NCBI RefSeq assembly: GCF_019132875.1
Contig: NZ_JAHSPF010000004.1
Location: 248,001 to 312,000 of the forward strand
Origin: Erwinia phyllosphaerae
GTDB taxonomy: Bacteria > Pseudomonadota > Gammaproteobacteria > Enterobacterales > Enterobacteriaceae
Reading direction: 5' to 3'
Length of the DNA stretch: 64,000 nucleotides
The translations under genes were made by a program, and so were the position numbers. Below the pieces are notes generated by a model, which was not told the origin of the DNA, searched no databases, and worked only from the letters and a program-made list of their open reading frames with translations. Positions 9,156 through 17,718 of the stretch are shown here, piece after piece (the first letter of the stretch is position 1; each line of letters starts with the position of its first letter).

Positions 9156-10613
9156 ATGTCCAGGTCCAACCCTATTCTGGCAGCTTCGGCGCAGAGCACC
9201 GAAGCCTACCAGCAGGCTATTGAGCAAACCAGCCAGGCCGTCGTGCAGTGGCTGCAGCAGCCTGAAATGTATCAGGGCAAAAGCGTTGCCGAGCTGCGCG
9301 AGCGCATCTCGCTGGATTTCAATGCGGAGGGCCTGGGCAACCAGGCCGCCATTGAGCGCGCGATCGAATACTTCCTGAAAGACAGCCTGTCGGTGCATCA
9401 CCCGCAGTGCGTGGCGCATCTGCACTGCCCAAGCCTGGTGATTAGCCAGGCGGCGGAAGTCCTGATCAACGCCACCAACCAGAGCATGGACTCCTGGGAT
9501 CAAAGCCCGTCGGCCACCATCATTGAGATGAAGCTGATCGAATGGCTGCGCGCTCAGGTTGGCTACCAGGCCGGTGACGCTGGCGTTTTCACCAGCGGCG
9601 GTACGCAAAGTAACCTGATGGGCCTGATGCTGGCGCGCGACGCTTTCTTCGCGCGTCTGGGGCATTCGGTACAGCAGGATGGCCTGCCGGGCGATTTGAG
9701 CAAGATTAAGGTATTCTGCTCTGAAAACGCGCATTTCTCCGTGCAGAAGAACATGGCGCTGATGGGTCTGGGCTACCGCTCCGTCACGCTGGTGAAAACC
9801 GATAACTTTGCGCGCATGGACGTTAACGATCTGACCGAGAAGCTGTCGCAGGCGAAAGCCAACGGCGAGCAGGTTCTGGCGATTGTCGCAACGGCTGGCA
9901 CCACCGACGCAGGCGCTATCGATCCGCTGCGCGCGATTGCAAAAATTGCTGCAGAGTATGAAACCTGGCTGCACGTTGATGCAGCATGGGGCGGCGCACT
10001 GCTGCTTTCGGAAAAATATCGTGACTATCTGGACGGCATTGAACTGGTGGACTCCATTACCCTGGATTTCCACAAGCAGTTCTTCCAGACCATCAGCTGC
10101 GGCGCCTTCCTGCTGAAGGAAGCGCGTCACTACGAGCTGATGCGCTACCAGGCGGCTTACCTGAACTCCGAGTTCGACGAAGCGGCTGGCGTGCCAAACC
10201 TGGTGTCTAAATCGCTACAGACTACCCGCCGTTTCGACGCGCTGAAAATGTGGATGGGTCTGGAAGCGCTGGGCCAGAAGCAGTATGCCGAAATCATCGA
10301 CCACGGCGTGACGCTGGCGCAACAGGTTGCGGCTTACGTGACCGCCCAGCCATCGCTGGAGCTGGTGATGGAGCCACAGCTGGCGAGCGTGCTGTTCCGC
10401 TTCCGTCCACAACAAGGTGACGATGCGGCGATTGCCCTGCTTAACCAGAAAATTGGTGATGCGCTGCTGGACTCCGGTCGTGCCAACGTCGGCGTGACCG
10501 AGCACAACGGCATAACCTGCCTGAAGATGACGCTGTTGAACCCAACCGTTACGCTGGAAGATATCAAGCTTCTGCTGGCGCTGGTTGAGCGCACCGCTGA
10601 ATCACTCGCGTAA
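9156..10613 (+). CDS. ddc: L-2,4-diaminobutyrate decarboxylase
   Basis: PLP-dependent group II decarboxylase that converts L-2,4-diaminobutyrate to 1,3-diaminopropane. From the ATG at 9156 it has 485 residues, with GGAG in the last codons of dat as ribosome binding site. The frame is open further upstream inside dat (to 9102), but that would be a long overlap without a binding site. Key segments: TSGGTQSNL near 146-154, HVDAAWGG at 273-280 (cofactor Asp), and LDFHKQFF with the PLP Lys307. It is the second gene of the dat-ddc operon and is followed by a strong terminator. 1,3-diaminopropane can replace or supplement other polyamines. Confidence 0.92.
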   Translation: MSRSNPILAASAQSTEAYQQAIEQTSQAVVQWLQQPEMYQGKSVAELRERISLDFNAEGLGNQAAIERAIEYFLKDSLSVHHPQCVAHLHCPSLVISQAAEVLINATNQSMDSWDQSPSATIIEMKLIEWLRAQVGYQAGDAGVFTSGGTQSNLMGLMLARDAFFARLGHSVQQDGLPGDLSKIKVFCSENAHFSVQKNMALMGLGYRSVTLVKTDNFARMDVNDLTEKLSQAKANGEQVLAIVATAGTTDAGAIDPLRAIAKIAAEYETWLHVDAAWGGALLLSEKYRDYLDGIELVDSITLDFHKQFFQTISCGAFLLKEARHYELMRYQAAYLNSEFDEAAGVPNLVSKSLQTTRRFDALKMWMGLEALGQKQYAEIIDHGVTLAQQVAAYVTAQPSLELVMEPQLASVLFRFRPQQGDDAAIALLNQKIGDALLDSGRANVGVTEHNGITCLKMTLLNPTVTLEDIKLLLALVERTAESLA

Positions 10614-10630
10614 TTTTCTTTGCGAGAACG

Positions 10631-10664
10631 AAAAAGCCGGTAATGAAAATTACCGGCTTTTTTA
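10631..10664 (+). terminator. Rho-independent terminator of dat-ddc
   Basis: The arms AAAGCCGGTAA and TTACCGGCTTT pair perfectly around a TGAAAA loop and are followed by a run of T. It lies 18 bases after the ddc stop. The A-rich left side means it could also work for the opposite strand, on which fabV ends at 10776. Confidence 0.88.
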
Positions 10665-10775
10665 TTAACTATCCTCAGCGCGTTTTCCCGCAGCCTGGCG
10701 ACCTGAGTTGCATAGCGAGAACAGCAAAAAAAAAGCGCCCCGCAGGACGCCTTTTAAATACTCCTGGTCAGATGA

Positions 10776-11972
10776 TTACATCTGTACCAGATTTTTGATT
10801 TTCACGTCCGGGTTCACATCAGCGTCATAGTCTACGCCGTTCAGGCCAAAGCCGAACAGGTGCATAAACTCAGCTTTATAGCCGACGAAATCGGTCAGTT
10901 CGTTGAGGTTTTCGTTGGTGACGGTCGGCCACAGCTTAACCACTTCGTCCTGCACTTCTGGCTGCAGCTCTTTATAGTCCGCACGCAGGCGGCCCGTTTC
11001 GTCCAGAATCGGTGAAGCGCCGTACAGGCTATCTTTAAACAGGCCGTAGACCTGCTCGATGCAGCCTTCGTGCGTGCCTTTTTGCTTCATGACTTTAAAC
11101 AGCAGTGACAGGTAAAGCGGCATTACCGGAATAGCGGAGCTCGCCTGGGTCACCACGGCTTTCAGTACGGAAACGCGCGCGTCGCCGCCCTTTTCAGCCA
11201 GCGTTTCACGGATATTCAGCACGCGCTTATCCAGATCTTTCTTGGCTTCGCCGATAGAACCGTTCCAGTAAATATCGTGAGTGATCTTCTCGCCCAGATA
11301 GGTGAAGGCGGTGGTTTTCGCGCCGTCAGCCAGGACGCCTGCCGCTTTCAGATCGTCAATCCACATCTGCCAGTCTTCGCCGCCCATTACCGCTACGGTG
11401 CCGTCGATCTCTTCCTGAGAAGCAGGCTCCAGCGTGATATCGGTGATGGTTTCTTTATCGGTGTTCAGGCCGCGCGTGGTCAGGGTCTTACCCACTGGCT
11501 TCAGCGTAGAGTTAAATACTTCGCCGGTTTTTGGATGGGTACGGCGCGGCGCGGCCAGGCTGTACACGACCAGGTCAACCTGACCCAGATCCTGTTTGAT
11601 CAGCTCAATAGTCTTTTGCTTAACTTCATCAGAATAGGCGTCGCCGTTGATGCTTTTCGCATACAGGCCTTTTTCTTCCGCAAACTCTTCAAAAGCCGCA
11701 GAGTTATACCAGCCAGCGGTAGCCGGTTTGGTTTCTTCACCCGCGCGCTCGAAGAACACGCCCAGCGTGTCGGCTTCGCAGCCAAAAGCAGCAGAGATAC
11801 GCGCCGCCAGGCCGTAACCGGTGGAAGCACCAATCACCAGCACTTTTTTCGGGCCGTTGGCAATTTTGCCCTGACGCGTAACGTAATCAATCTGGTTTTT
11901 TACGTTAGCCTTACAACCCGCCGGATGGGCGGTAACACAGATGAAGCCACGAATGCGTGGTTTAATAATCAT
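10776..11972 (-). CDS. fabV: Enoyl-[ACP] reductase FabV (trans-2-enoyl-CoA reductase family)
   Basis: NADH-dependent enoyl reductase completing each cycle of fatty acid elongation. 398 residues from the ATG at 11972, which has GAGGT six bases upstream; the frame runs 120 bases further without a supported start. The N-terminal [20 protein letters not shown] block is typical of Fab[12 protein letters not shown] near 44-54 is the cofactor loop, and the Y-X8-K catalytic motif is Tyr235/Lys244, the same positions reported for characterised FabV proteins. FabV enzymes are much less sensitive to triclosan than FabI. It is monocistronic with a promoter at 12010-12038. Whether the genome also has fabI cannot be seen here. 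Confidence 0.93.
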   Translation of the reverse strand: MIIKPRIRGFICVTAHPAGCKANVKNQIDYVTRQGKIANGPKKVLVIGASTGYGLAARISAAFGCEADTLGVFFERAGEETKPATAGWYNSAAFEEFAEEKGLYAKSINGDAYSDEVKQKTIELIKQDLGQVDLVVYSLAAPRRTHPKTGEVFNSTLKPVGKTLTTRGLNTDKETITDITLEPASQEEIDGTVAVMGGEDWQMWIDDLKAAGVLADGAKTTAFTYLGEKITHDIYWNGSIGEAKKDLDKRVLNIRETLAEKGGDARVSVLKAVVTQASSAIPVMPLYLSLLFKVMKQKGTHEGCIEQVYGLFKDSLYGASPILDETGRLRADYKELQPEVQDEVVKLWPTVTNENLNELTDFVGYKAEFMHLFGFGLNGVDYDADVNPDVKIKNLVQM

Positions 11973-12009
11973 GTCGACCTCAATCACTGCCTTATTAAAT
12001 ATGGGCAGT

Positions 12010-12038
12010 AGAATACCTGCTTGTGGCGCTTCAGGCAA
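12010..12038 (-). promoter_or_regulatory. Putative fabV promoter
   Basis: Read on the minus strand, TTGCCT (12038-12033) and TATTCT (12015-12010) are 17 bases apart and point to fabV, whose ATG is about 38 bases below the -10. The palindrome CGCATAA-T-TTATGCG lies about 50 bases further upstream (12088-12102). Confidence 0.5.
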
Positions 12039-12087
12039 AGTTGGCAGTCGCTTATTGTCTTCGGGCGCTTTTAACACGACCGCTTTG

Positions 12088-12102
12088 CGCATAATTTATG
12101 CG
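12088..12102. promoter_or_regulatory. Perfect 15-base palindrome upstream of fabV
   Basis: CGCATAA and TTATGCG are perfect complements around a single central T. It lies upstream of the predicted fabV promoter and could be a dimeric regulator site. It does not match the FabR or FadR consensus that I know. Confidence 0.3.
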
Positions 12103-12150
12103 TAATAACACGGCGACGGCCAGGCTGAAACATTTTTTGGCCGGGAGATA

Positions 12151-12175
12151 GCCAGGGAGAACCTGTCTCCCTGGC
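12151..12175. terminator. Hairpin downstream of eptB
   Basis: GCCAGGGAGA (12151-12160) and TCTCCCTGGC (12166-12175) pair perfectly over ten bases. It begins 9 bases after the eptB stop (minus strand). The following sequence on that strand is not a T-run, so termination is likely but weak or Rho-assisted. Confidence 0.5.
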
Positions 12176-12183
12176 CTTTATTG

Positions 12184-13842
12184 CTAAGACTTCACGTGAC
12201 ACCAGTTACGCAGCTCGTTAATCCCGCCGTTCGGCGAGGTAAAACCGGCACAGCCCAGCACGCTGTCATACAGTTTTTCGTGGAAAACCGGCGTTTTATC
12301 TTTTGCCATTTCCCTGAGCTGATTAAAGGCGGCAGCATGATCGGGATGCTGTAAAAACTTATCTGATGCCCATACCATAATCGGTACCGTGCGCTGCGCC
12401 ATCGGTGCCTGATTACGCGGCGTGCCGTGGAAATGCATATTTTGCGAAATCGATTCGCCATGATCGGAGGCGTAAAAGACGATGGCATTACGGTTGCGCA
12501 GCTGGTTAAAGACCTGCTCAAGCACGTAATCGGTATAGAGCAGGCTATTGTCATAGGAGTTGATCATCTGCTGCGTGGAACAGTTGTCATCAATTCCCAT
12601 ACATTCCGGCTGATAGCGGGCAAAAGAACGCGGATAACGTTCGGTATAAAGATAGTGTGAGCCTTTGGTATGCAGAATAATCAGGTGCTTGCCCTGCGGA
12701 TGACGCTCAATAGAATCTTTTAGTTCGGCAACCAGCGCCATATCGTCAATCGGTTTGCCGACGTTGCGTTTTTCCGACTGAATGGTTTCGCGCAGCGCAT
12801 AGTCATCGGCCAGCGCTTTGTTATAGAACCACGCCTCGCTCTGCATAGAGAAGAGCTCCGAGGAAAAGCCCTGCTTTTTCAGGACGGAGAAAACGTTCAT
12901 CTCTTTTAACGTTCTTTCCGGCGCTTCGGACGCGCCGCCTTCCCGCACAAACATGCAGCGTAGCGAAAGCTTGGTTGAGGTATCGCAGGAGTAGCCCTGT
13001 AGCGCGGCCAGATTGGTTTCTTTATCCAGATAAGGCGTGTTGTCATGCTCATAGCCGTAAACGCCCATGTGATCGCGTCGCGCGCTTTCGCCAATCACAA
13101 AAACGACATACAGGCTGTCGGCATCCTTTGGCGGCGTGTAGGTAAAGTGCGCGGCAGGATCGAACAGATTATGGCTGTCTTCCGCCTGGCTCCAGCTGCT
13201 GTAAGCTAACAGCCCCATGCCCGACAGCCAGTTGGATGGCGAATAGGTGCCAGCCACTACGCCACCATAGCTGGCCATCATGCGGTTTTGCTGGCGGTCG
13301 AGATTATCCTGATGTTCGCCCATCACCTTTAGCGGCAGCCAGCAGCAGAGTCCGGCGGCAATCATTACGCCCGCTCTGCGCGCCATTGCCCCACGGTTAC
13401 GTCTGTGCAATGCCGCTTCCGGCAGCGGTGCCAGCCACAGAATTAACAGGGGCAGCAGGCTGACCAGAACCAGCCAGAAAACAAAGTTTAACCCTACCGA
13501 CTCTTTTGAGAGATCGAAGCTGTCGGTGGTCACGACGGCAGCAATAATACCGTAGCCAATATCCACGTTAAAAAAGATCATGTAATAGCTGGCCGCAACG
13601 GAAAACACTACCAGCAGCGAGGTCAGAATGCGGAACAGCAGCCGACCGGCCATCGAGGCCAGCAGCGTGGTAAACATAACCAGAGCAAAAGCCGCGACGA
13701 TTTCGATCGTGACGGACAGGGCCGCATCAGAGTGAAGATGGTGAAGGCGGCGAAGGAAAACAGGCAGGTTTAATAAAATCCCCAGGTAAAAAGCGATAAA
13801 GCAGCAAACCCGATATTGCGTCAAAAAAAGCAGTTTTTTCAT
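12184..13842 (-). CDS. eptB: Kdo2-lipid A phosphoethanolamine 7''-transferase
   Basis: Inner membrane sulfatase-like enzyme that moves phosphoethanolamine from phosphatidylethanolamine onto the outer Kdo of LPS. 552 residues (E. coli EptB 563). Five hydrophobic helices lie in residues 5-175, then a periplasmic catalytic domain with VIGESARRDHMGVYGY (metal-binding Glu), the nucleophile Thr region SCDTSTKLSLRCMF, SDHGES and HGTP. The CMFVREGGA block and the C-terminal GGINELRNWCH match EptB rather than EptA/ArnT partners. It is a single gene ended by a hairpin at 12151-12175. In E. coli eptB is repressed by the sRNA MgrR; no target site was worked out here. Confidence 0.9.
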   Translation of the reverse strand: MKKLLFLTQYRVCCFIAFYLGILLNLPVFLRRLHHLHSDAALSVTIEIVAAFALVMFTTLLASMAGRLLFRILTSLLVVFSVAASYYMIFFNVDIGYGIIAAVVTTDSFDLSKESVGLNFVFWLVLVSLLPLLILWLAPLPEAALHRRNRGAMARRAGVMIAAGLCCWLPLKVMGEHQDNLDRQQNRMMASYGGVVAGTYSPSNWLSGMGLLAYSSWSQAEDSHNLFDPAAHFTYTPPKDADSLYVVFVIGESARRDHMGVYGYEHDNTPYLDKETNLAALQGYSCDTSTKLSLRCMFVREGGASEAPERTLKEMNVFSVLKKQGFSSELFSMQSEAWFYNKALADDYALRETIQSEKRNVGKPIDDMALVAELKDSIERHPQGKHLIILHTKGSHYLYTERYPRSFARYQPECMGIDDNCSTQQMINSYDNSLLYTDYVLEQVFNQLRNRNAIVFYASDHGESISQNMHFHGTPRNQAPMAQRTVPIMVWASDKFLQHPDHAAAFNQLREMAKDKTPVFHEKLYDSVLGCAGFTSPNGGINELRNWCHVKS

Positions 13843-14322
13843 CTGTCTCGTCGTTATGGTGAAAGGTGAAGGTCATCTCCGGTCAAACCGGCTGTCTCAT
13901 TTTTCAGGTGAGAACAGCTAGGACAAGGTAAAGAAGCGTAAGTTTACCGTTGGCACTGAAAAACATCACGTTATAATGTAACAAAAAGTGGATTTTCCGA
14001 TAAATCTGGCGGCGGGCGTTCGTTTCGTGCCTGCAAATTGAAAAGTTGATCGCTTTCAAACTTTTGATAAATAAAGGCAAAAAACCCCTATTCATGAAAG
14101 GTGAATAGTTATGCGACAGCGACAACGCCTTTTTAATCTTCGCTATAAAACATTAATTATTTATGCGGTTTATTCGCATCGGCTCGCCGTAATCGGCGGT
14201 TTTTAACAATAATTTAATTAATTAAAAACAATCCGATAATGTTAGATTATTCCGCGTTCCGGTCATAAGCACTGGCTCCCTCAATATTTCTTAGCATTTC
14301 TCACTGTCAGGAAGGCATTGAT
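13843..14322. other. 480-base divergent intergenic region between eptB and gdh
   Basis: AT-rich region between divergent eptB (minus) and the glutamate dehydrogenase gene (plus). It must hold both promoters. A 31-codon frame at 14111-14206 has AGGTGA upstream but no recognisable sequence and is not called. A GCCGTAATCGGC mini-hairpin followed by GGTTTTT lies near 14186-14204. Confidence 0.5.
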
Positions 14323-15597
14323 ATGGATAAGCTATCTTACGCTTCAGCAAACCCTGGTACCGCCTGGTCCACCTACTTGCAGCAGATCGATCGCGTTGCG
14401 CCTTATCTGGGCGAATTAAGCCGCTGGGTTGATACGCTGCGTCGTCCCAAACGCGCGCTCATCGTCGATATCCCGTTGCAGATGGATGACGGCACAATTC
14501 GCCATTTTGAAGGGTTTCGCGTGCAGCACAACCTGTCGCGCGGGCCAGGCAAAGGCGGCGTTCGTTATCATCCTGATGTCGATCTCAATGAGGTTATGGC
14601 GCTCTCGGCCTGGATGACCGTCAAATGCGCGGCCGTTAACCTTCCCTATGGCGGTGCGAAAGGCGGGATCCGCGTCGATCCCTTTAAGCTTTCCGAAGGC
14701 GAGCTGGAGCGCCTGACTCGCCGCTACACCAGCGAAATCGGTTTAATTATCGGGCCGCAAAAAGATATTCCGGCTCCGGATGTTGGCACCAATGCGAAAG
14801 TGATGGCCTGGATGATGGATACCTACTCCATGAACCAGGGCACGACCATTACCGGCGTCGTGACCGGCAAGCCCGTGCACCTTGGCGGTTCGCTGGGGCG
14901 AGAAAAAGCGACCGGACGCGGCGTCTACATTACCGGACGAGAAGTCGCCCGTCGGCTAAATATTGAAACGGACGGCGCCAGGATTGCGGTTCAGGGTTTC
15001 GGCAACGTAGGTAGCGAAGCTGCTCGTCTGTTTGTCGACGCGGGCGCGATGGTGGTGGCTATACAGGATCACTCCGCTACGCTTTATAATCCTGAAGGAA
15101 TTGACCTCGTCGCCTTAACCGAATGGCAAAACGCGCATAAGAAGATTGCTGGCTTCAGCGGCGCGCGCGAAATTGGCAGCGACGAGTTCTGGCAGGTGCA
15201 GATGGATATCCTGATCCCTGCCGCGCTGGAAGGCCAGATTACGCGCGAACGCGCGGAAAAACTTAGCTGTAAGCTGGTTCTGGAAGGCGCCAACGGCCCA
15301 ACCTATCCGGATGCGGACGATATGCTGGCATCGCGCGGCATTACCGTGGTGCCTGACGTTATCTGTAACGCGGGCGGCGTAACGGTCAGCTATTTTGAAT
15401 GGGTTCAGGATATGGCCAGCTTTTTCTGGAGCGAAAGCGAAATCAACGAGCGTATGGACAAGATTATGTCCGAGGCGATGATTCATATCTGGGAAAAGGC
15501 GCGTGAAAAAGAGTGCAGCCTGCGTACCGCTGCCTATATCGTGGCCTGCGAGCGTATTCTGATGGCGCGCAAAGATCGCGGTATTTATCCGGGCTAG
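14323..15597 (+). CDS. Glu/Leu/Phe/Val dehydrogenase, likely NAD(P)-glutamate dehydrogenase
   Basis: Hexameric-type amino acid dehydrogenase, most likely glutamate dehydrogenase (glutamate to 2-oxoglutarate plus ammonia). 424 residues, the shorter form typical of Bacillus RocG/GudB and archaeal enzymes rather than the 447-residue E. coli GdhA. Seen: [11 protein letters not shown] near 74-84, PYGGAKGG with the catalytic Lys113, PAPDVGTN near 150, the Rossmann motif QGFGNVGS near 225, and [14 protein letters not shown] near 345, which is a conserved block of this subgroup. Start ATG 14323 follows AGGAAGG. It is monocistronic and ends near the shared terminator with amiD. A catabolic role is inferred from the subgroup. 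Confidence 0.88.
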   Translation: MDKLSYASANPGTAWSTYLQQIDRVAPYLGELSRWVDTLRRPKRALIVDIPLQMDDGTIRHFEGFRVQHNLSRGPGKGGVRYHPDVDLNEVMALSAWMTVKCAAVNLPYGGAKGGIRVDPFKLSEGELERLTRRYTSEIGLIIGPQKDIPAPDVGTNAKVMAWMMDTYSMNQGTTITGVVTGKPVHLGGSLGREKATGRGVYITGREVARRLNIETDGARIAVQGFGNVGSEAARLFVDAGAMVVAIQDHSATLYNPEGIDLVALTEWQNAHKKIAGFSGAREIGSDEFWQVQMDILIPAALEGQITRERAEKLSCKLVLEGANGPTYPDADDMLASRGITVVPDVICNAGGVTVSYFEWVQDMASFFWSESEINERMDKIMSEAMIHIWEKAREKECSLRTAAYIVACERILMARKDRGIYPG

Positions 15598-15690
15598 CTC
15601 GTTAGTCTTAACAAGGAACAACGCCCGGTAAGCAACACAAAGTTGCTGTATCGTGACGTGCAATCGTTACCGGCCGCGCCTGAGTTCCAC

Positions 15691-15726
15691 ACAAAAAACG
15701 CCGCTTGTTAAAAACGGCGTTTTTTT
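15691..15726. terminator. Bidirectional terminator between gdh and amiD
   Basis: The arms AAAAAACGCCG and CGGCGTTTTTT pair perfectly and give A- and T-runs on both sides, so the hairpin can end transcription from the plus-strand gdh and from the minus-strand holin-amidase genes. Confidence 0.85.
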
Positions 15727-15791
15727 ACAGTGCAAGGCATCCTGAACAGGATCGTTACCCCTGCCCGGCGATTAAATAACCGGCGCGCTGG

Positions 15792-16679
15792 CTAAGACGG
15801 GTTATCGATATACTTTTCTACCAGCGCTTTGGCAATCGCTTCCGTCTGCGCATCCGCCTGGCCGCTTATATTGGCTGGCCGAAAATGCATCTGAAACGCG
15901 GCAATAGTTGTTTGGGTGGCCTTATCAAAAATCCCCGTCAGCGGAATGCCGCTATAGCCATACCTGCTTAACGTTTTTTGCAGAGTAAGCACATCAGCCG
16001 CCGCTTCCGGCGATCGTCCGGCAAGATATTTATTGACCGTTTCGGCATCAGGCCATGCGCCAACGCCTTTTTCAGCCAGGCGCTGCCACGGGAAGAGTTT
16101 GCCCGGGTCCTGTTTTCTTAATGGCGCAATGTCGCTGTGTCCCAGCACGTAATTTGGCTTAATACCGTGGCGTTTTACAATATCTTTCGTTAGCCGGATA
16201 AGGGCCTCAACCTGACTTTCCGTGTAGGGGTACCAGCTTCTTACGCCATTATTATCGGTAAATCCTTTATTCACGATTTCAATACCGATGGAGCTGTCGT
16301 TAAGACTGGTTCGTTCCTGCCAGCTGCTGACGCCTGCATGCCACGCTCTGCGATCTTCAGGGACCAGCTGCGTCACCACGGGTTTTCCTTTATAGCTTTC
16401 AGGCAAGGTAGTGACCAGATAGTGCGCGCTGACGCCCTTTTTTGATAAGGTTTTCAGCGAGTCGACATCGTTTTCAACCGTATAATGCAGAATAAGAAAT
16501 TTTGCACGGCTGTCCTGGCTAACGGCTGAAATTGCATTATCGGCATAATAGTCGCCTCGATCGCTCATGCTTTTTGCTGCTTCCGTTGCCACGTTCGAGC
16601 CTGAACACCCGGCAAGGATTAATATGCCAGACGCTATCGCTGTTTTTAGTCGTACAGATTTCCCTTTATTTTTTCTCAT
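15792..16679 (-). CDS. amiD: N-acetylmuramoyl-L-alanine amidase, AmiD-type lipoprotein
   Basis: Zinc amidase that cuts the bond between N-acetylmuramic acid and L-alanine in peptidoglycan. 295 residues (E. coli AmiD 276). Residues 1-25 form a lipoprotein signal with lipobox LAGC (lipidated Cys25). The residue after Cys is Ser, so outer membrane sorting is expected. The Amidase_2 domain spans about 55-200, with predicted zinc ligands His65, His181 and Asp191, followed by a C-terminal peptidoglycan-binding domain near 215-290. The start has AAGGAA six bases upstream. In E. coli amiD is not next to holins; here two holin-like genes end 83 bases upstream on the same strand. A TATAAT box in that gap suggests it may also have its own promoter. 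Confidence 0.88.
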   Translation of the reverse strand: MRKNKGKSVRLKTAIASGILILAGCSGSNVATEAAKSMSDRGDYYADNAISAVSQDSRAKFLILHYTVENDVDSLKTLSKKGVSAHYLVTTLPESYKGKPVVTQLVPEDRRAWHAGVSSWQERTSLNDSSIGIEIVNKGFTDNNGVRSWYPYTESQVEALIRLTKDIVKRHGIKPNYVLGHSDIAPLRKQDPGKLFPWQRLAEKGVGAWPDAETVNKYLAGRSPEAAADVLTLQKTLSRYGYSGIPLTGIFDKATQTTIAAFQMHFRPANISGQADAQTEAIAKALVEKYIDNPS

Positions 16680-16762
16680 CGTATTTCCTTATTGACCCTA
16701 TAAGACAGTCTCGATTATATGCGTTCAGGTTTTACCCAACGCAAAACGGAATCGCCACTCTG

Positions 16763-17065
16763 TTATTCCTTGGTGTTCTCGCTGTGCTTACCAAAAAATG
16801 GGCGAACGTTGCCTCTGAGCGCAAGAAGCGCAATACAGATAAAAAGATTATTAACCACGCAGCTCCAGTCAATATGCCTGACCTCTCCGGTCAAAATGCG
16901 CATCACTATCGCGGCATTGCTAAGGATCAGCATATAGGTGACAACTGCAAAGAACCAGCTGTGAGCATAATTGAACTTTTTCCTTTCGAAAATAATTAAC
17001 TTAATGGCTATTATGGTGCAGATTACCGCATTAACGCTCAGCAATATGCCATCCATTCGCGTCAT
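16763..17065 (-). CDS. Phage-holin-like small membrane protein (3TM holin type)
   Basis: A 100-residue protein with three hydrophobic helices (about residues 5-25, 38-58 and 68-86), short charged loops (FERKKF, RGNVR) and a polar tail. This plan and the residues around NAVICTIIAIKLIIFERK resemble the putative 3TM holins of Enterobacterales (Pfam Phage_holin_3_7 group). Holins make inner membrane holes or move murein hydrolases to the periplasm. The ATG at 17065 overlaps the stop of the upstream holin gene (ATGA) and has AGGGGAG eight bases before it, so the two are translationally coupled. Family membership is by eye and needs a profile search. Confidence 0.65.
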   Translation of the reverse strand: MTRMDGILLSVNAVICTIIAIKLIIFERKKFNYAHSWFFAVVTYMLILSNAAIVMRILTGEVRHIDWSCVVNNLFICIALLALRGNVRPFFGKHSENTKE

Positions 17066-17430
17066 TTATTTACTCCCCTGAAACGAGACAAAAATGCGAT
17101 TCCCTCTTTTCCACTGGCGGCCAGCAGTATTCTGACGATCATCGCGGCCGAAAACACCGCGCCAACACCGTTATGAACTTCACTCCCCGCTGGCAAGAGG
17201 GCTTTTATCAGTCCGGTGGCTTCAGGCGCGCAGATATAGCCGCTTACCAGCGCCACTGAGCCCAGCAGCACCCGCTTCAACCAGTGAAAATCGTTAGCCG
17301 ATAAAACAAACACCACGGCTCCGGCAATGGCTCCCGTAAGCGTTGTGCTGTCAAGGTGGCTTAATAAGCCATACAGCCCTATGCCAATATCTTCCGTGGC
17401 CAGGTTTGCTTGTGGCGCAGCACTATCCAT
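17062..17430 (-). CDS. Putative holin (Phage_holin_8-like), first gene of lysis-type cassette
   Basis: A 122-residue protein with a Gly/Ala-rich hydrophobic helix near residues 32-48 (GAIAGAVVFVLSA), a second near 55-75 and a third near 90-108, each loop short. The order Leu-Thr-Gly-Ala-X-Ala-Gly-Ala followed by a Lys/Arg pair and GYICAPEA recalls the putative phage holins that sit just before the 3TM holin in lambdoid and P2-like lysis modules. A GTG at 17436 could also start it, but the ATG at 17430 has AGAGGTG at good spacing. No terminase, portal or tail gene is nearby. Confidence 0.62.
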   Translation of the reverse strand: MDSAAPQANLATEDIGIGLYGLLSHLDSTTLTGAIAGAVVFVLSANDFHWLKRVLLGSVALVSGYICAPEATGLIKALLPAGSEVHNGVGAVFSAAMIVRILLAASGKEGIAFLSRFRGVNK

Positions 17431-17620
17431 AGTCACCTCTTGTTATATCCATTGGGAAGGACTCATTAATTTTATGCTTTTAAAACAGGCCAGCCAGATA
17501 AATTATCGTTATCCGCAATAAAAAGAAAGGTATCATATTAAGGCATCCTGCCCTTAAAAATAATGGCTATCTTCTTAAGTAAAGGGATTAATATGCCTGA
17601 AAATTTATTTCGCAGGAAAA

Positions 17621-17653
17621 TAAAAACCGGCACGGAGCAACCCGATGCCGGTT
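17621..17653 (-). terminator. Terminator of the Gfo/Idh/MocA gene
   Basis: AACCGGCA (17625-17632) and TGCCGGTT (17646-17653) are perfect complements. On the minus strand the stem is followed by TTTTTATTTT, a good terminator tail about 65 bases after the oxidoreductase stop. Confidence 0.75.
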
Positions 17654-17718
17654 ATCTGTTATTATTTTACTGGTTTTAATAAAACGCTTTCATTTTTTTA
17701 CCACACACAACAAAGCAT

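Noticed and set aside
9129-10130. 333-codon antisense frame across ddc, and a similar 311-codon one across dat (8096-9031)
   Set aside because: Both are shadows of strongly biased GC-rich codons in well-identified genes; the translations are Gln/Arg/His-rich with no family motif.
10776-12092. Longer start for fabV (438 residues)
   Set aside because: The extra 40 residues precede the well-conserved FabV N-terminus, and the predicted promoter lies inside them.
14111-14206. 31-codon frame upstream of the glutamate dehydrogenase gene, with AGGTGA before its ATG
   Set aside because: No hydrophobic helix, no recognisable sequence and no promoter at a fitting distance; chance frames of this size are common in AT-rich gaps.
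17592-17678. 28-codon frame starting MPENLFRR after an AAGGGA site
   Set aside because: It spans the terminator stem of the Gfo/Idh/MocA gene and has no other support.
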